DNA of 64,000 nucleotides, from assembly GCA_945878135.1 (NCBI GenBank), contig CAMDUL010000002.1:1-64000 (forward strand), read 5' to 3'. This stretch comes from Chthoniobacter flavus. Its GTDB lineage: Bacteria; Verrucomicrobiota; Verrucomicrobiia; Chthoniobacterales; JACTMZ01. Shown here in pieces: positions 40,659 to 48,971 of this stretch (its first letter is position 1; every line of letters begins with the position of its first letter). The position numbers and the translations under genes were made by a program. A model generated the notes under the pieces. It had not been told where the DNA came from and did not search any database. It saw only the letters and a list, made by a program, of their open reading frames with translations.

Positions 40659-40883
40659 CCCCGCCGCAGCACCAGCCGGCTGCGTGTCCCCGGTGCCCCC
40701 GCTGTTCAGAGTCAGGCGGGGCCCGCAAATCCGTTACATGGGCTTTCTGCAGAAAGCCCATGCTTTGTCCTTGCTCGGTCAAAGCTTGCCTTGGACAGAC
40801 CCAGCTCCGGACGCGACGCCAACTGAAGCGATCGTCGCTCACAGGCAGGCGGGAAGCTGCTGCGCCGCGGTGTCGCGCTACGC
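40659..40883. other. Non-coding spacer between convergent exported gene and sufD
   Basis: A 225-base spacer, the longest gene-free stretch here. It contains a 26-bp perfect palindrome (40737-40762). Short open frames exist on both strands but lack coding character. No tRNA or recognised RNA was found. Confidence 0.6.
40737..40762. repeat. 26-bp perfect palindrome
   Basis: catgggctttctg followed by its exact reverse complement, with no spacer. As RNA it would form an 11-bp stem with a 4-base TGCA loop. It sits about midway between two convergent genes and may be a bidirectional terminator, a cruciform site or a protein-binding site. Confidence 0.8.
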
Positions 40884-42200
40884 CTAGCCGCGCAGGGCTG
40901 CGCTCAGTCGGGCTTCGACCAAGCTTTCGATGTGGCCGCGGAGTCGGGTTTCGGGCAGGCGGTCGAGAACCGTGTTGAAGAAGCCCATGACGAGCAATTG
41001 TTGCGCGGCTTCGGGGCGGATTCCGCGGGCCAGCAGATAGAACAGCTCGCGATCGTCCACTTGTGCGGTGGTTGCGCCGTGGGTGCAACGGACGTCATCG
41101 GCTTCGATCTCCAGACCGGGCATGCTGTTGGCTTCGGCCTCGTCGCTCAGGACGATGTTGCGGACTTTCTGATAGGCGTCGGTCTTGTGCGCGCCGGGTT
41201 CGACGCGGATGACGCCGGAGAAAACGGTGCGGCCTTTGCCGGTCAGGGCGTTTTGGTAGAGCAGGTCGCTCGTCGCGTTCGGTTTGGCGTGATCCTGGAA
41301 GGTGCGCTGGTCGATCATCTGGTCGCCGGCGGCGATATTGACCGAGAGCATGTCGCTGCGCGCGCCCTCGGCCACCATGCGACTGTAGTTCTCGTTGCGG
41401 ACGAATTTGCCGCCGAGGTTGACCTGCATGCCGAGGCAAGCGGCGTCGCGTCCGACCGTGGTGGAATTGAGATGGAACGCGGTGGTGGCCGGACCCCATT
41501 GCTGCACGGCGACATAGTTCAGTTTCGCGCCCTCCTCCACGACGAGATCGTTGACTCCGCAGGCGAAGGCCGGGGCGTCATCCGCACTGCGGAAGCAATC
41601 GACGACCGTGGCTTTGCTGTGGCGCTCGCAGATGACCAGCGTGTGCGGGAAGACGGCGGCACCAGCGCCTTCGACCCAGTGGAAGATTTCGATCGGGTGC
41701 GGCACTTCGAGGTCTTTGGGCACGCGGATGAAGACGCCGTTGACCGGACCGGAGCGGTGCAGAGCGGCGTATTTGGCCGAGCCGAGCTTGGCGTCCTGCG
41801 CCATGAAATGTTTCTGCACGAGGTCGGCATGCTTGGTCGCGGCCTCTTCGATGGTCATGACGACCAGACCCGCTTTGACCAGATCCACGGCGGGCGCGGT
41901 GGCGGAAAGCAGACGATTGTTGCCGAAGACGAAACGGGCGGCGGATTCACCGAGTCCGGTGGAACGTTCGACCAGCGCGGCGGCCTTGCCCACCGCGCCG
42001 GGGTAGCGGAAGCCGTCCAGCGCGAGGGCTTTGACGTTGGAGAAACGCCATTTTTCGTCCTTCGCGGCGGGTGCCGGGAGTTTCTGGAAATCGTCCCAAC
42101 CGCGCTGGCGCGAGGCGGCGAACCATGCGGGCCATTGGCCCTCGACCAGGGCGCCTTCCATCAAGGGGACGCCGGAAACGGGTGATGCTGACATAATCAT
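40884..42200 (-). CDS. sufD: Fe-S cluster assembly protein SufD
   Basis: A 438-residue SufD, which with SufB and SufC forms the SufBC2D scaffold complex. The beta-helix core is clear: GVFIRVPKDLEVPHPIEIFH, TTVGRDAACLGMQVNLGGKF, and the C-terminal LEIEADDVRCTHGATTAQVD and FYLLARGIRPEAAQQLLVMG. Start ATG 42200 has AGG 7 bases upstream; ATG 42194 is an alternative. It is the last gene of the fur-sufC-sufB-sufD operon, 19 bases after sufB. Confidence 0.96.
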   Translation of the reverse strand: MIMSASPVSGVPLMEGALVEGQWPAWFAASRQRGWDDFQKLPAPAAKDEKWRFSNVKALALDGFRYPGAVGKAAALVERSTGLGESAARFVFGNNRLLSATAPAVDLVKAGLVVMTIEEAATKHADLVQKHFMAQDAKLGSAKYAALHRSGPVNGVFIRVPKDLEVPHPIEIFHWVEGAGAAVFPHTLVICERHSKATVVDCFRSADDAPAFACGVNDLVVEEGAKLNYVAVQQWGPATTAFHLNSTTVGRDAACLGMQVNLGGKFVRNENYSRMVAEGARSDMLSVNIAAGDQMIDQRTFQDHAKPNATSDLLYQNALTGKGRTVFSGVIRVEPGAHKTDAYQKVRNIVLSDEAEANSMPGLEIEADDVRCTHGATTAQVDDRELFYLLARGIRPEAAQQLLVMGFFNTVLDRLPETRLRGHIESLVEARLSAALRG

Positions 42201-42219
42201 GTTCGGACCTCCCGTCCGC

Positions 42220-43632
42220 TCAGCCGACCGAGCCTTCCATCTCGAGATCGATGAGGCGTTTCAGCTCGACGCTGTATTCCATGGGGAATTGGCGGACGAG
42301 GTCGTTGACGAACCCGTTGACGCTCAGGCTCATGGCCTGCGCTTCGGTCAGGCCGCGCTGCTGCATGTAGAAAATCTGCTCTTCGCTCACCTGGCTGACG
42401 CTGGCCTCGTGCTGGCAGGCATTGCCCGTGCCGCGCACCGTGATGGCCGGATAAGTGTCGGTGCGGCTGTTCGTGTTGATGAGCAGGGCGTCGCACTCGG
42501 TGTTGTTTTTGCAGCCTTTGAGGTGGCGGGGGACATTGACCAATCCGCGGTAGGTGGCGCGGCCCGTGCCCACGCTGATCGACTTCGAAACGATGTTGCT
42601 CGTCGTGTCGTCGGCCGCGTGGATCATCTTCGCCCCGGTGTCCTGGTGCTGGCCGTCGCCGGCCAGGGCGATGGAAATCACTTCACCGCGGGCCCCGCGG
42701 CCTTTCATGACCACACCGGGGTATTTCATGGTCAGGCGCGACCCGATGTTGCAGTCGATCCATTTGACCTCGGCGTCCTCCATGGCCAGACCGCGCTTGG
42801 TCACCAGGTTGAACACGTTGTTCGACCAGTTCTGCACCGTGATGTATTGGATCTTGGCGCCCTTGAGGGCGACCAGTTCGACCACCGCGCTGTGCAGCGT
42901 GGCGGTGTCGAATTTCGGCGCGGTGCAGCCTTCCATGTAGGTCACCTCGGCGCCTTCGTCCGCGATGATGAGGGTGCGCTCGAACTGCCCGAAATTTTCC
43001 GCGTTGATGCGGAAGTAGGCCTGCAACGGGTGCGAGACCTTGACCCCGGGCGGGACGTAGATGAACGAGCCGCCGCTGAAGGTCGCGCTGTTCAGCGCGC
43101 TGAATTTGTTGTCCCCGGTCGGGATCACTTTGCCGAACCACTTGCGGAAAATTTCCGGGTGCTCTTTGAGGCCGTCCGTGCTGCCCATGAAAATGACGCC
43201 CTGCTTGCCGACGGCTTCCTTGATGTTGGAGTAGGCCGCCTCGCTGTCGAACTGCGCTTCCACGCCGGCGAGGAATTTGCGCTCCTGCTCGGGAATGCCG
43301 AGCCGCTCGAAGGTGCGCTTCACGTCCTCCGGCACTTCGTCCCACGTCTTCTTCGGCTTTTGCCCGCCCTGCGAGAGGTAGTAGCGGATATTGTCGAAAA
43401 TGATGTTCTCCAGATCCTTCGACGCCCAATGCGTCGGCATGGGTTTCTCGAGGAATTTTTTCAGCGCGTCCTTGCGGAATTGGCGGATCCAATCCGGCTC
43501 GTCTTTGACGTCGCAGATGTAGTCGATGGTCTTTTCGGTCAGTCCGGTGCCGGCGTCGAATTCGTAGTCGACGTCATAACGGAAGTTCCCCTTCTCGCGG
43601 TCGATGTCCAATTGGGTTTGTGCGTCACTCAT
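42220..43632 (-). CDS. sufB: Fe-S cluster assembly protein SufB
   Basis: A 470-residue SufB, the main scaffold subunit on which Suf clusters are built. Blocks: [40 protein letters not shown], and the C-terminal [20 protein letters not shown] and [20 protein letters not shown]. Length is normal. sufC lies 14 bases upstream and sufD 19 bases downstream on the same strand. The desulfurase SufS and the sulfur carrier SufE/SufU are not in this cluster. Confidence 0.98.
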   Translation of the reverse strand: MSDAQTQLDIDREKGNFRYDVDYEFDAGTGLTEKTIDYICDVKDEPDWIRQFRKDALKKFLEKPMPTHWASKDLENIIFDNIRYYLSQGGQKPKKTWDEVPEDVKRTFERLGIPEQERKFLAGVEAQFDSEAAYSNIKEAVGKQGVIFMGSTDGLKEHPEIFRKWFGKVIPTGDNKFSALNSATFSGGSFIYVPPGVKVSHPLQAYFRINAENFGQFERTLIIADEGAEVTYMEGCTAPKFDTATLHSAVVELVALKGAKIQYITVQNWSNNVFNLVTKRGLAMEDAEVKWIDCNIGSRLTMKYPGVVMKGRGARGEVISIALAGDGQHQDTGAKMIHAADDTTSNIVSKSISVGTGRATYRGLVNVPRHLKGCKNNTECDALLINTNSRTDTYPAITVRGTGNACQHEASVSQVSEEQIFYMQQRGLTEAQAMSLSVNGFVNDLVRQFPMEYSVELKRLIDLEMEGSVG

Positions 43633-43646
43633 GGTGTTTTCCTCCT

Positions 43647-44411
43647 TCAGGCGCCGACAGCTTCGGATTCCGGTTCATTGGCCCAATCGTAGCCTTCGGC
43701 TTCGAGTTTGAGGGCAAGCTCCTTGGTGCCGCTCTCCACGATGCGGCCGTTGACCATGACGTGGACCACGTCCGGCACGATGTAATTGAGCAGGCGCTGG
43801 TAGTGGGTGATGACCAGCATGCCGGTGGCGGGTCCGCGCAGGGAGTTGACCCCGTGGGAGACAATCTTCAGCGCGTCGATATCGAGACCGGAGTCGGTTT
43901 CGTCGAGCAGGGCGAAGGTCGGCTGGAGCATGGCCATCTGGAGGATCTCGCAGCGCTTTTTCTCGCCGCCGGAGAATCCCTCGTTGACCGCGCGGGAGGT
44001 GAAGGTGCGGGGCATTTCGAGAAGGTCCATTTTCTCGTAGAGCTTGGCGTAATACTCGGTCGCCTCGAGTTCCTCGCCCTCGGGCAGGCGGGCCTGCAAG
44101 GCGGCGCGGAGGAAATTGGCGATGGTCACGCCGGGGATTTCACTCGGGTATTGGAAAGCGAGGAAGATGCCCTTGCGCGCGCGCACGTCGGGTTCCATTT
44201 CGAGAATGCTCTCGCCGTCGAAAAGGACATCGCCGGAGGTGACGGTGTAGTCGGGATGGCCGGCGATGACTTTGGCCAGCGTGCTTTTGCCCGAGCCGTT
44301 CGGACCCATGATGGCGTGCACTTGACCGGTCGGGAGGTCGAGGTTGAGTCCGCGGAGGATTTCGCGGTCACCGATGCTGACGTGAAGGTTGTCGATTTTG
44401 AGGTGTTGCAT
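43647..44411 (-). CDS. sufC: Fe-S cluster assembly ATPase SufC
   Basis: A 254-residue soluble ABC ATPase that drives the SufBCD complex. Walker [10 protein letters not shown] is at residues 36-44, the signature motif is [10 protein letters not shown] and Walker B is [12 protein letters not shown], all typical of SufC. It starts 3 bases after the Fur-family regulator stop, so the two are probably translated together. Confidence 0.98.
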   Translation of the reverse strand: MQHLKIDNLHVSIGDREILRGLNLDLPTGQVHAIMGPNGSGKSTLAKVIAGHPDYTVTSGDVLFDGESILEMEPDVRARKGIFLAFQYPSEIPGVTIANFLRAALQARLPEGEELEATEYYAKLYEKMDLLEMPRTFTSRAVNEGFSGGEKKRCEILQMAMLQPTFALLDETDSGLDIDALKIVSHGVNSLRGPATGMLVITHYQRLLNYIVPDVVHVMVNGRIVESGTKELALKLEAEGYDWANEPESEAVGA

Positions 44412-44414
44412 AAG

Positions 44415-44867
44415 TCAGGATTGGTTCTTCCGGCAGGTCGCGCAGAGGCCGTGGAGCGAAACTTCCTGCTGCGTCACGGTGTAGCCGCGGGGCAGCTGGT
44501 GGAGTTTCTCCAACTCCGCGCCGGGGAGCAGCGGAACATCGAGCACCGCGCCGCAGCCGGAGCAGGTGAAATGGCCGTGCTTCGAATTGTTCGCGCAATA
44601 ACGCGTGGAGCCGCTGTCCAGATGCACTTTGCGGACGAGGCCGCGCTCGGCCAGCGTTTCAAGGACATTGTAAACGGTGGCCAGGGAGAGCGATTCCATT
44701 TCCGGCTTGGCCCGGAGGAAGACTTCCATGGCGGTCGGATGGTCCTGGCGGCCGAGCAGCACCCCGTAAACATGCTTGCGCTGGCGGGTCAGGCGCAACC
44801 CGTCCTGCGCGATCGATTCCTCGTAGCGCTTGAGCTGGGTCTGAGAACTGGCAGTCTTGGCGGCCAT
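44415..44867 (-). CDS. Fur-family regulator (PerR-like) heading the suf operon
   Basis: A 150-residue (from ATG 44867) metalloregulator. The winged helix is at about residues 20-75 (LRLTRQRKHVYGVLLG, LATVYNVLETLAERGLVRKV). Two CxxC pairs form the structural zinc site: CSGC and CATC. The regulatory site keeps the His of DHPTA and the KHGHF histidines, but the residue equivalent to PerR Asp85 is Cys (STRYCANN). PerR/Fur proteins repress with bound Fe or Mn and are released by peroxide or iron loss. ATG 44867 is preferred over ATG 44906, which would lie inside the predicted operator. The operon order regulator-sufC-sufB-sufD suggests control of Fe-S assembly. Confidence 0.88.
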   Translation of the reverse strand: MAAKTASSQTQLKRYEESIAQDGLRLTRQRKHVYGVLLGRQDHPTAMEVFLRAKPEMESLSLATVYNVLETLAERGLVRKVHLDSGSTRYCANNSKHGHFTCSGCGAVLDVPLLPGAELEKLHQLPRGYTVTQQEVSLHGLCATCRKNQS

Positions 44868-44903
44868 CAATCCGCGGAATATCGCGCCAAAGGCAAATTG
44901 TTT

Positions 44904-44918
44904 CAAGAATAATTCTTA
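44904..44918. promoter_or_regulatory. PerR/Fur-type box between the regulator and the ABC importer
   Basis: CAAGAAT-A-ATTCTTA, a palindrome with perfect 6-bp inner arms (AAGAAT/ATTCTT) around one base. It closely resembles PerR boxes of the 7-1-7 type. It lies in the AT-rich gap between the divergent regulator and substrate-binding protein genes and could control both. Binding is inferred. Confidence 0.6.
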
Positions 44919-44934
44919 ATAAGGACTTCACCTC

Positions 44935-45714
44935 ATGCTCCGTTCCGGCCTGTTTCTTGCCTTCTGCGCCTTGCCGTGCGGCGGTGCCGCGGCCCCGCCG
45001 GAACGGATTGTCAGCCTGGCTCCGAACCTGACCCAAATGGTCGTGGCGCTCGGAGGCGGAGGGTCGCTGGCGGCGGTCACGCCGTTTTGCCAGGCGCCCG
45101 CGGATGTCGCGCGCCTGCCCGGCGGGATCCAACCGGAGGCGGAGACGGTGCTGGGGCTCGGGCCGGACTTGGTGTTGGCGACTTCCATGACGCCAGCCAC
45201 GACCCGCGAGCAATTGGCGAGGCTCGGGGTGCGCGTCGAGGTGCTCGATGCGGATTCTTTGGATGGCATCAGGGGAACGCAACAAAAGTTGGCGGGGCTG
45301 CTGGGGGTGGCCGCGCCGGTTTTGCCGGTGACGGCCAAGCCCGTGACGGGAAAATCCGTGGCGCTCCTCTTTGGCGCCGACACCGGATACAGCGCGGGGT
45401 GCGGCACGCATGCGCATGAAATCCTCGAGGCTGCGGGACTGCGCAACATTGCCGCGGACGCCGGCGGACCGTGGCCGCAACTCGGCGAGGAATTTCTGCT
45501 CGCGGCCGATCCGGATGTGATTGTCATCGCGGATTACGGCGGCGCCAACCGGAAGGAGGTGCTGGAGATTTTGCAACGGCACCCGGTGCGGCGCCATCTG
45601 GCCGCGGTGCGGTCCGGGCGGATCGTGGTCTTTCCCGCGCCGGCGTTCAGCGTGCCGGGACCGGCGGCGTTGGAAGCGGGGGAAAAGTTGCGCGCGGAGG
45701 TGAAAAAATTTTGA
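44935..45714 (+). CDS. Periplasmic substrate-binding protein (BtuF/FepB/HemT class) of ABC importer
   Basis: A 259-residue exported class III binding protein with a signal peptide (MLRSGLFLAFCALPCGGAAA). Family pattern: PERIVSLAPNLTQMVVALGG, then LGLGPDLVLATSMTPATTRE and ADPDVIVIADYGG. Such proteins bind cobalamin, haem or ferric siderophores. The substrate is not clear, but the adjacent PerR/Fur-type box argues for an iron compound. The start ATG 44935 is 16 bases after the box. The ATPase gene follows after 8 bases. Confidence 0.85.
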   Translation: MLRSGLFLAFCALPCGGAAAPPERIVSLAPNLTQMVVALGGGGSLAAVTPFCQAPADVARLPGGIQPEAETVLGLGPDLVLATSMTPATTREQLARLGVRVEVLDADSLDGIRGTQQKLAGLLGVAAPVLPVTAKPVTGKSVALLFGADTGYSAGCGTHAHEILEAAGLRNIAADAGGPWPQLGEEFLLAADPDVIVIADYGGANRKEVLEILQRHPVRRHLAAVRSGRIVVFPAPAFSVPGPAALEAGEKLRAEVKKF

Positions 45715-45722
45715 GGACGGCG

Positions 45723-46496
45723 ATGCTGCAAGGACGTGGTGTCCGGGCCGGATATGAGGCAACGGACGTTTTGCACGGCATCGACTTTGCACTGCACGCG
45801 GGCGAAGTGCTCGGCGTGGTCGGTCCGAACGGTTGCGGCAAAAGCACGCTGCTGCGGGCGGTCACCGGATTGCTTCCGCTGCGCGGTGGCGAAGTCATCC
45901 TCGGCGAGGAACGGTTGGAAAATCTCCCGGCCATGGAGCGCGCGCGGCGTTGCGCGGTGCAGCCGCAGGTCGAAGCACCACTTTTCGATTATACCGTCGG
46001 ACAGTTCGTGCTGCTCGGACGCCATCCGCACCGCGCTCCCCTCGCCTTGGCCACGGGGGAAGACCGCGCCGCGGTGTCCCGGGCGCTGTCCGAAACCGGT
46101 ATGAACGGGCTCCGCGAGCGCAGCATCCGCGCCTTGAGCACCGGCGAGTGGCAGCGCGCCCTCATGGCCCGCGCTTTGGCCCAGGAGACGCCCGTCCTGC
46201 TGCTCGACGAACCCGCGGCACATCTGGATCCCGGACACCGTTTCGCGGTGCATGTTCTGCTGCGGCGCCTGGCGCGCGAGCAGCAACGTGCCGTCCTTTG
46301 CGTCTCGCACGATCTGAACCTTGCGGCCGAGTTTTGCGACCGGCTGATGATATTGGCCAGCGGACGTGTCCGCGCGCTCGGCAGACCGGAGGAAGTGCTG
46401 ACAGCGGAAAATTTACAGGCCGTCTTCCAATGCGACGCGCTGCGCGTGGCCCCCAACCCTTTCACCGGGCGACCGGGAACGGTTTTTGTCCCATGA
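45723..46496 (+). CDS. ABC transporter ATPase (FecE/BtuD class)
   Basis: A 257-residue ATPase of the iron-chelate/B12 importer class. Walker A is GPNGCGKST (about 34-42), the signature is the variant LSTGEWQRA, and Walker B is VLLLDEPAAHLD with switch histidine SHDLNL. The start is ATG 45723; the frame reaching back to 45471 is shadow of the binding-protein gene. The stop overlaps the permease start (ATGA at 46493-46496). Confidence 0.93.
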   Translation: MLQGRGVRAGYEATDVLHGIDFALHAGEVLGVVGPNGCGKSTLLRAVTGLLPLRGGEVILGEERLENLPAMERARRCAVQPQVEAPLFDYTVGQFVLLGRHPHRAPLALATGEDRAAVSRALSETGMNGLRERSIRALSTGEWQRALMARALAQETPVLLLDEPAAHLDPGHRFAVHVLLRRLAREQQRAVLCVSHDLNLAAEFCDRLMILASGRVRALGRPEEVLTAENLQAVFQCDALRVAPNPFTGRPGTVFVP

Positions 46497-47473
46497 ACAC
46501 GGCGCTTAGACTCGGAATTCTCGGAGGAGCGGCGCTGACCCTTCTGGTCGGCGCGGTTTGCATCGGTCCGACGCAACTGCTCGACGTGCCGCGTTTGGTC
46601 GACTTGCTCCGGTCCGGTCCGGTCACACCCGAATTGCAACGGGCCCAGCTTGTCCTCTGGGAACTGCGCCTGCCGCGCGTGCTGCTGGCCGCCGCGGCCG
46701 GAGTCAATCTGGCGCTGGGCGGACTCCTCCTGCAGGCCATTTTCCGCAATCCGCTGGCGGAACCTTACCTTCTCGGACTTTCCTCCGGCGGGGCGCTGGG
46801 CGCGGTGCTGGCCTTGGCCGCCGGCGCCACCGCGGTCACTTGGCCCGCTTTGACCGGAGGTTTGCTCATCGCGGGCATCGTGCTCCTTCTCTGCCGCCGA
46901 CGGATCGCGGCCGATCTGCCGTCGCTCCTGCTGGTCGGCGTGGCTCTCGGCGCCTTGGCGCAGGCGTTCACCACAGTAATCATCCTGCGCTTCGATCCCG
47001 GGGCCCTGCGCAGCATTCTGTTCTGGCTGATGGGAAGCTTCGCCGGTCGCGGATGGAGCGAGGTCTGGTTGCTGGTGCCCGCCGCCCTGCTCGGGATTGT
47101 CATAGTCTGCGTTCTCCACCGTCCGCTCGACCTCGTCGCTTTGGGCGGCGAAAGCGCGCATCACCTCGGCGTGAGGGTCGGCTTGCTGCAAACCGGCGGC
47201 ATCGCACTGGCGGCCGTCTTGGCCGCCCTGACGGTGGCGGCCTGCGGAACCATCGGGTTTGTCGGACTGATGGCACCGCATCTGGCGCGGCGTTTGACGG
47301 GGGCGCCGCACGGGATGTCGATCCCGGCCACGGCGCTGGTCGGAGCCATGTTGACCGTCGGGGCCGATCTCGCCGCGCGCACCGTGCTGGCGGGAACGGA
47401 GTTGCCCGTCGGCGCGGTCACCGGGGTGTTCGGATGTTTGTTTTTCCTCGCACTGCTGGCCAAGCGGCCTTAA
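46493..47473 (+). CDS. FecCD/BtuC-type ABC transporter permease
   Basis: A 326-residue inner-membrane permease with about ten spans. FecCD signatures: LRLPRVLLAAAAGVNLALGG, LQAIFRNPLAEPYLLGLSSG, GTIGFVGLMAPHLARRLTGA near the C-terminus. It completes a three-gene importer with the binding protein and ATPase. No outer-membrane receptor gene is adjacent; the TonB-like operon at 37.8-39.8 kb could supply energy to one encoded elsewhere. Its stop overlaps the convergent PEP-CTERM protease gene by 4 bases. Confidence 0.95.
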   Translation: MNTALRLGILGGAALTLLVGAVCIGPTQLLDVPRLVDLLRSGPVTPELQRAQLVLWELRLPRVLLAAAAGVNLALGGLLLQAIFRNPLAEPYLLGLSSGGALGAVLALAAGATAVTWPALTGGLLIAGIVLLLCRRRIAADLPSLLLVGVALGALAQAFTTVIILRFDPGALRSILFWLMGSFAGRGWSEVWLLVPAALLGIVIVCVLHRPLDLVALGGESAHHLGVRVGLLQTGGIALAAVLAALTVAACGTIGFVGLMAPHLARRLTGAPHGMSIPATALVGAMLTVGADLAARTVLAGTELPVGAVTGVFGCLFFLALLAKRP

Positions 47474-48423
47474 GCGCGGCGACGGAGCGCGAAAAACACC
47501 GCTGTTCCGGCGCCCAAGACGAGCAGTGCGGTGGTCGAGGGTTCGGGAACGAGCGTGTAGCCGATCGCGGTGTCGATGGCTGTCTTGTAAGTCGCGACGT
47601 CGGCAAAATAGGTTTTCTCGCCGAAGGCGGCATCCGTCACGTCAGCACCCGAGACGGCCACGATGATGCCGTGCAGCACGCCATCGAAACCGAAGACACC
47701 TCCGCCGGAATCGCCGAGAACCGCTTGCGCCTCGCTGCTGGTCAGCCATGCGCCGGAGGCGGGCTGGTCGAAGTCGGTGACGAAGACGGTGGTGGGAAGC
47801 CCGCCGATGCTCAGGCTCCCGGCGGGAGCCGGCGGCCCGGAGTTGTTGAATCTGACCGTGTCGTTCGTGCCCCAGCGCAGGATGTGCGGCGTCGTGGTGG
47901 TGTAGCCCGTCCCGTCCGGCACAACCACCGCGTCGGAAATGTTGGCGCCGGTGGTGGCAGGTTGCACGCGATTGCGGCCGAAACCCGCCATGATGACATC
48001 CGTGCCGATCGATGGTGTCGTGGTCGCCAGACTGACCACCGGCAGCGGAGGCATGATTCCATTGGCGTTGCTCAAAGTGAGGAGCGCCAGATCCGAACCG
48101 GCGATGGACTGGCGGGTCACGCTGTAGGACACCGCATTGATGAGCATGGTGTTGCTCAAATTGATATGCATGGCGGAAAGCAGGTAGGCCCGCGGGCCGG
48201 CGACGGTGTTCGCCCACCCGAGGTAGACGGAACCGGCATCGCTGTAGGGCAAAATATTGTCATAAAACGACGTGTTGCCCAATCCCAGCTGCGCCGCCAT
48301 CTGCGCGGCGGTGGTGTTGTTCGACGTGTTGCCGCCGCCATTGGCTCCGGCCACCACCACGGCGCGTGCATCGGTCACTGCCGGCAAAAGCAGAACCAAC
48401 AAAAGCCAGCGTGCCCGCTTCAT
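47470..48423 (-). CDS. Secreted trypsin-like serine protease with PEP-CTERM anchor
   Basis: A 317-residue protein with a signal peptide (MKRARWLLLVLLLPAVTDAR). The trypsin-like triad is readable: H86 in LLSAMHINLS, D111 in AGSDLALLTL and S239 in VLGDSGGGVFG. The His motif is SAMH in place of the usual TAAHC. Residues 292-317 form a PEP-CTERM sorting tail (VPEPSTTALLVLGAG, then a span and FALRRRA), which exosortase systems cut to release or anchor proteins in exopolysaccharide-producing bacteria. No exosortase gene is in the window. ATG 48441 is an alternative start. Confidence 0.85.
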   Translation of the reverse strand: MKRARWLLLVLLLPAVTDARAVVVAGANGGGNTSNNTTAAQMAAQLGLGNTSFYDNILPYSDAGSVYLGWANTVAGPRAYLLSAMHINLSNTMLINAVSYSVTRQSIAGSDLALLTLSNANGIMPPLPVVSLATTTPSIGTDVIMAGFGRNRVQPATTGANISDAVVVPDGTGYTTTTPHILRWGTNDTVRFNNSGPPAPAGSLSIGGLPTTVFVTDFDQPASGAWLTSSEAQAVLGDSGGGVFGFDGVLHGIIVAVSGADVTDAAFGEKTYFADVATYKTAIDTAIGYTLVPEPSTTALLVLGAGTAVFFALRRRA

Positions 48424-48505
48424 CCCCCAACCATCCCTCATCCCGCCCAGCTTTCAAGCGCAATGAGCTTGCCTGCAGGGGCGCGCCTCCTGATTCTCCG
48501 TCATT

Positions 48506-48916
48506 ATGGTCAAAATAGAGATCCGCTACCAAGGCGACTTGCGCTCCACCGCATCCCACGGGCCGTCCGGCCAGAACCTCATCACCGATGCGCCGCTGGA
48601 CAACCACGGCAAGGGCGAGTCTTTTTCGCCCACGGATCTGGTCGCCACGGCGCTCGGGAGTTGCATGGCGACCATCATGGGGATCGCGGCCGAGCGGCAT
48701 CAGTTGGATCTGCGCGGCATGGAGATCGAAGTGACCAAAGTCATGGCGTCCGACACGCCGCGGCGGATCGCCAAGCTGGAGACCACGATCAAGGTTCCCC
48801 TGCCCCCCGACCATCCGCAGCGTGTCCTTTTGGAAAATGCCGCGCTCACCTGCCCGGTGCACAAGAGCCTGCATCCGGAGATGGAAAAGCCGGTGGATTT
48901 CCAATGGGTGGGATGA
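48506..48916 (+). CDS. OsmC/Ohr family protein
   Basis: A 136-residue protein of the OsmC superfamily, thiol peroxidases acting on organic hydroperoxides. Family pattern: GESFSPTDLVATALGSCMAT with the first reactive cysteine (C54), and ALTCPVHKSLHPE with the second (C116). This general OsmC-like (YhfA-type) form is not clearly Ohr. It is divergent from the PEP-CTERM protease gene. Confidence 0.92.
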   Translation: MVKIEIRYQGDLRSTASHGPSGQNLITDAPLDNHGKGESFSPTDLVATALGSCMATIMGIAAERHQLDLRGMEIEVTKVMASDTPRRIAKLETTIKVPLPPDHPQRVLLENAALTCPVHKSLHPEMEKPVDFQWVG

Positions 48917-48918
48917 GG

Positions 48919-48934
48919 CGCCGCTTCTACTTTT
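48919..48934. repeat. Half-copy of a dispersed A/T-tailed hairpin
   Basis: cgccgcttctactttt just after the OsmC stop is identical to the right half of the hairpin at 57488-57524. It suggests a dispersed element family in this genome. Here the other arm is absent. Confidence 0.5.
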
Positions 48935-48971
48935 GTTGAGCTTGCGCGGCGGCTCATGCATGTTTGGAGTC

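Noticed and set aside
40684-40887. 67-codon open frame after the exported gene
   Set aside because: It reads through the palindrome and has no ribosome-binding site or conserved pattern.
44904-44934. Cobalamin riboswitch ahead of the BtuF-like gene
   Set aside because: The leader is only about 30 bases, too short for the riboswitch, and contains the PerR-like box instead.
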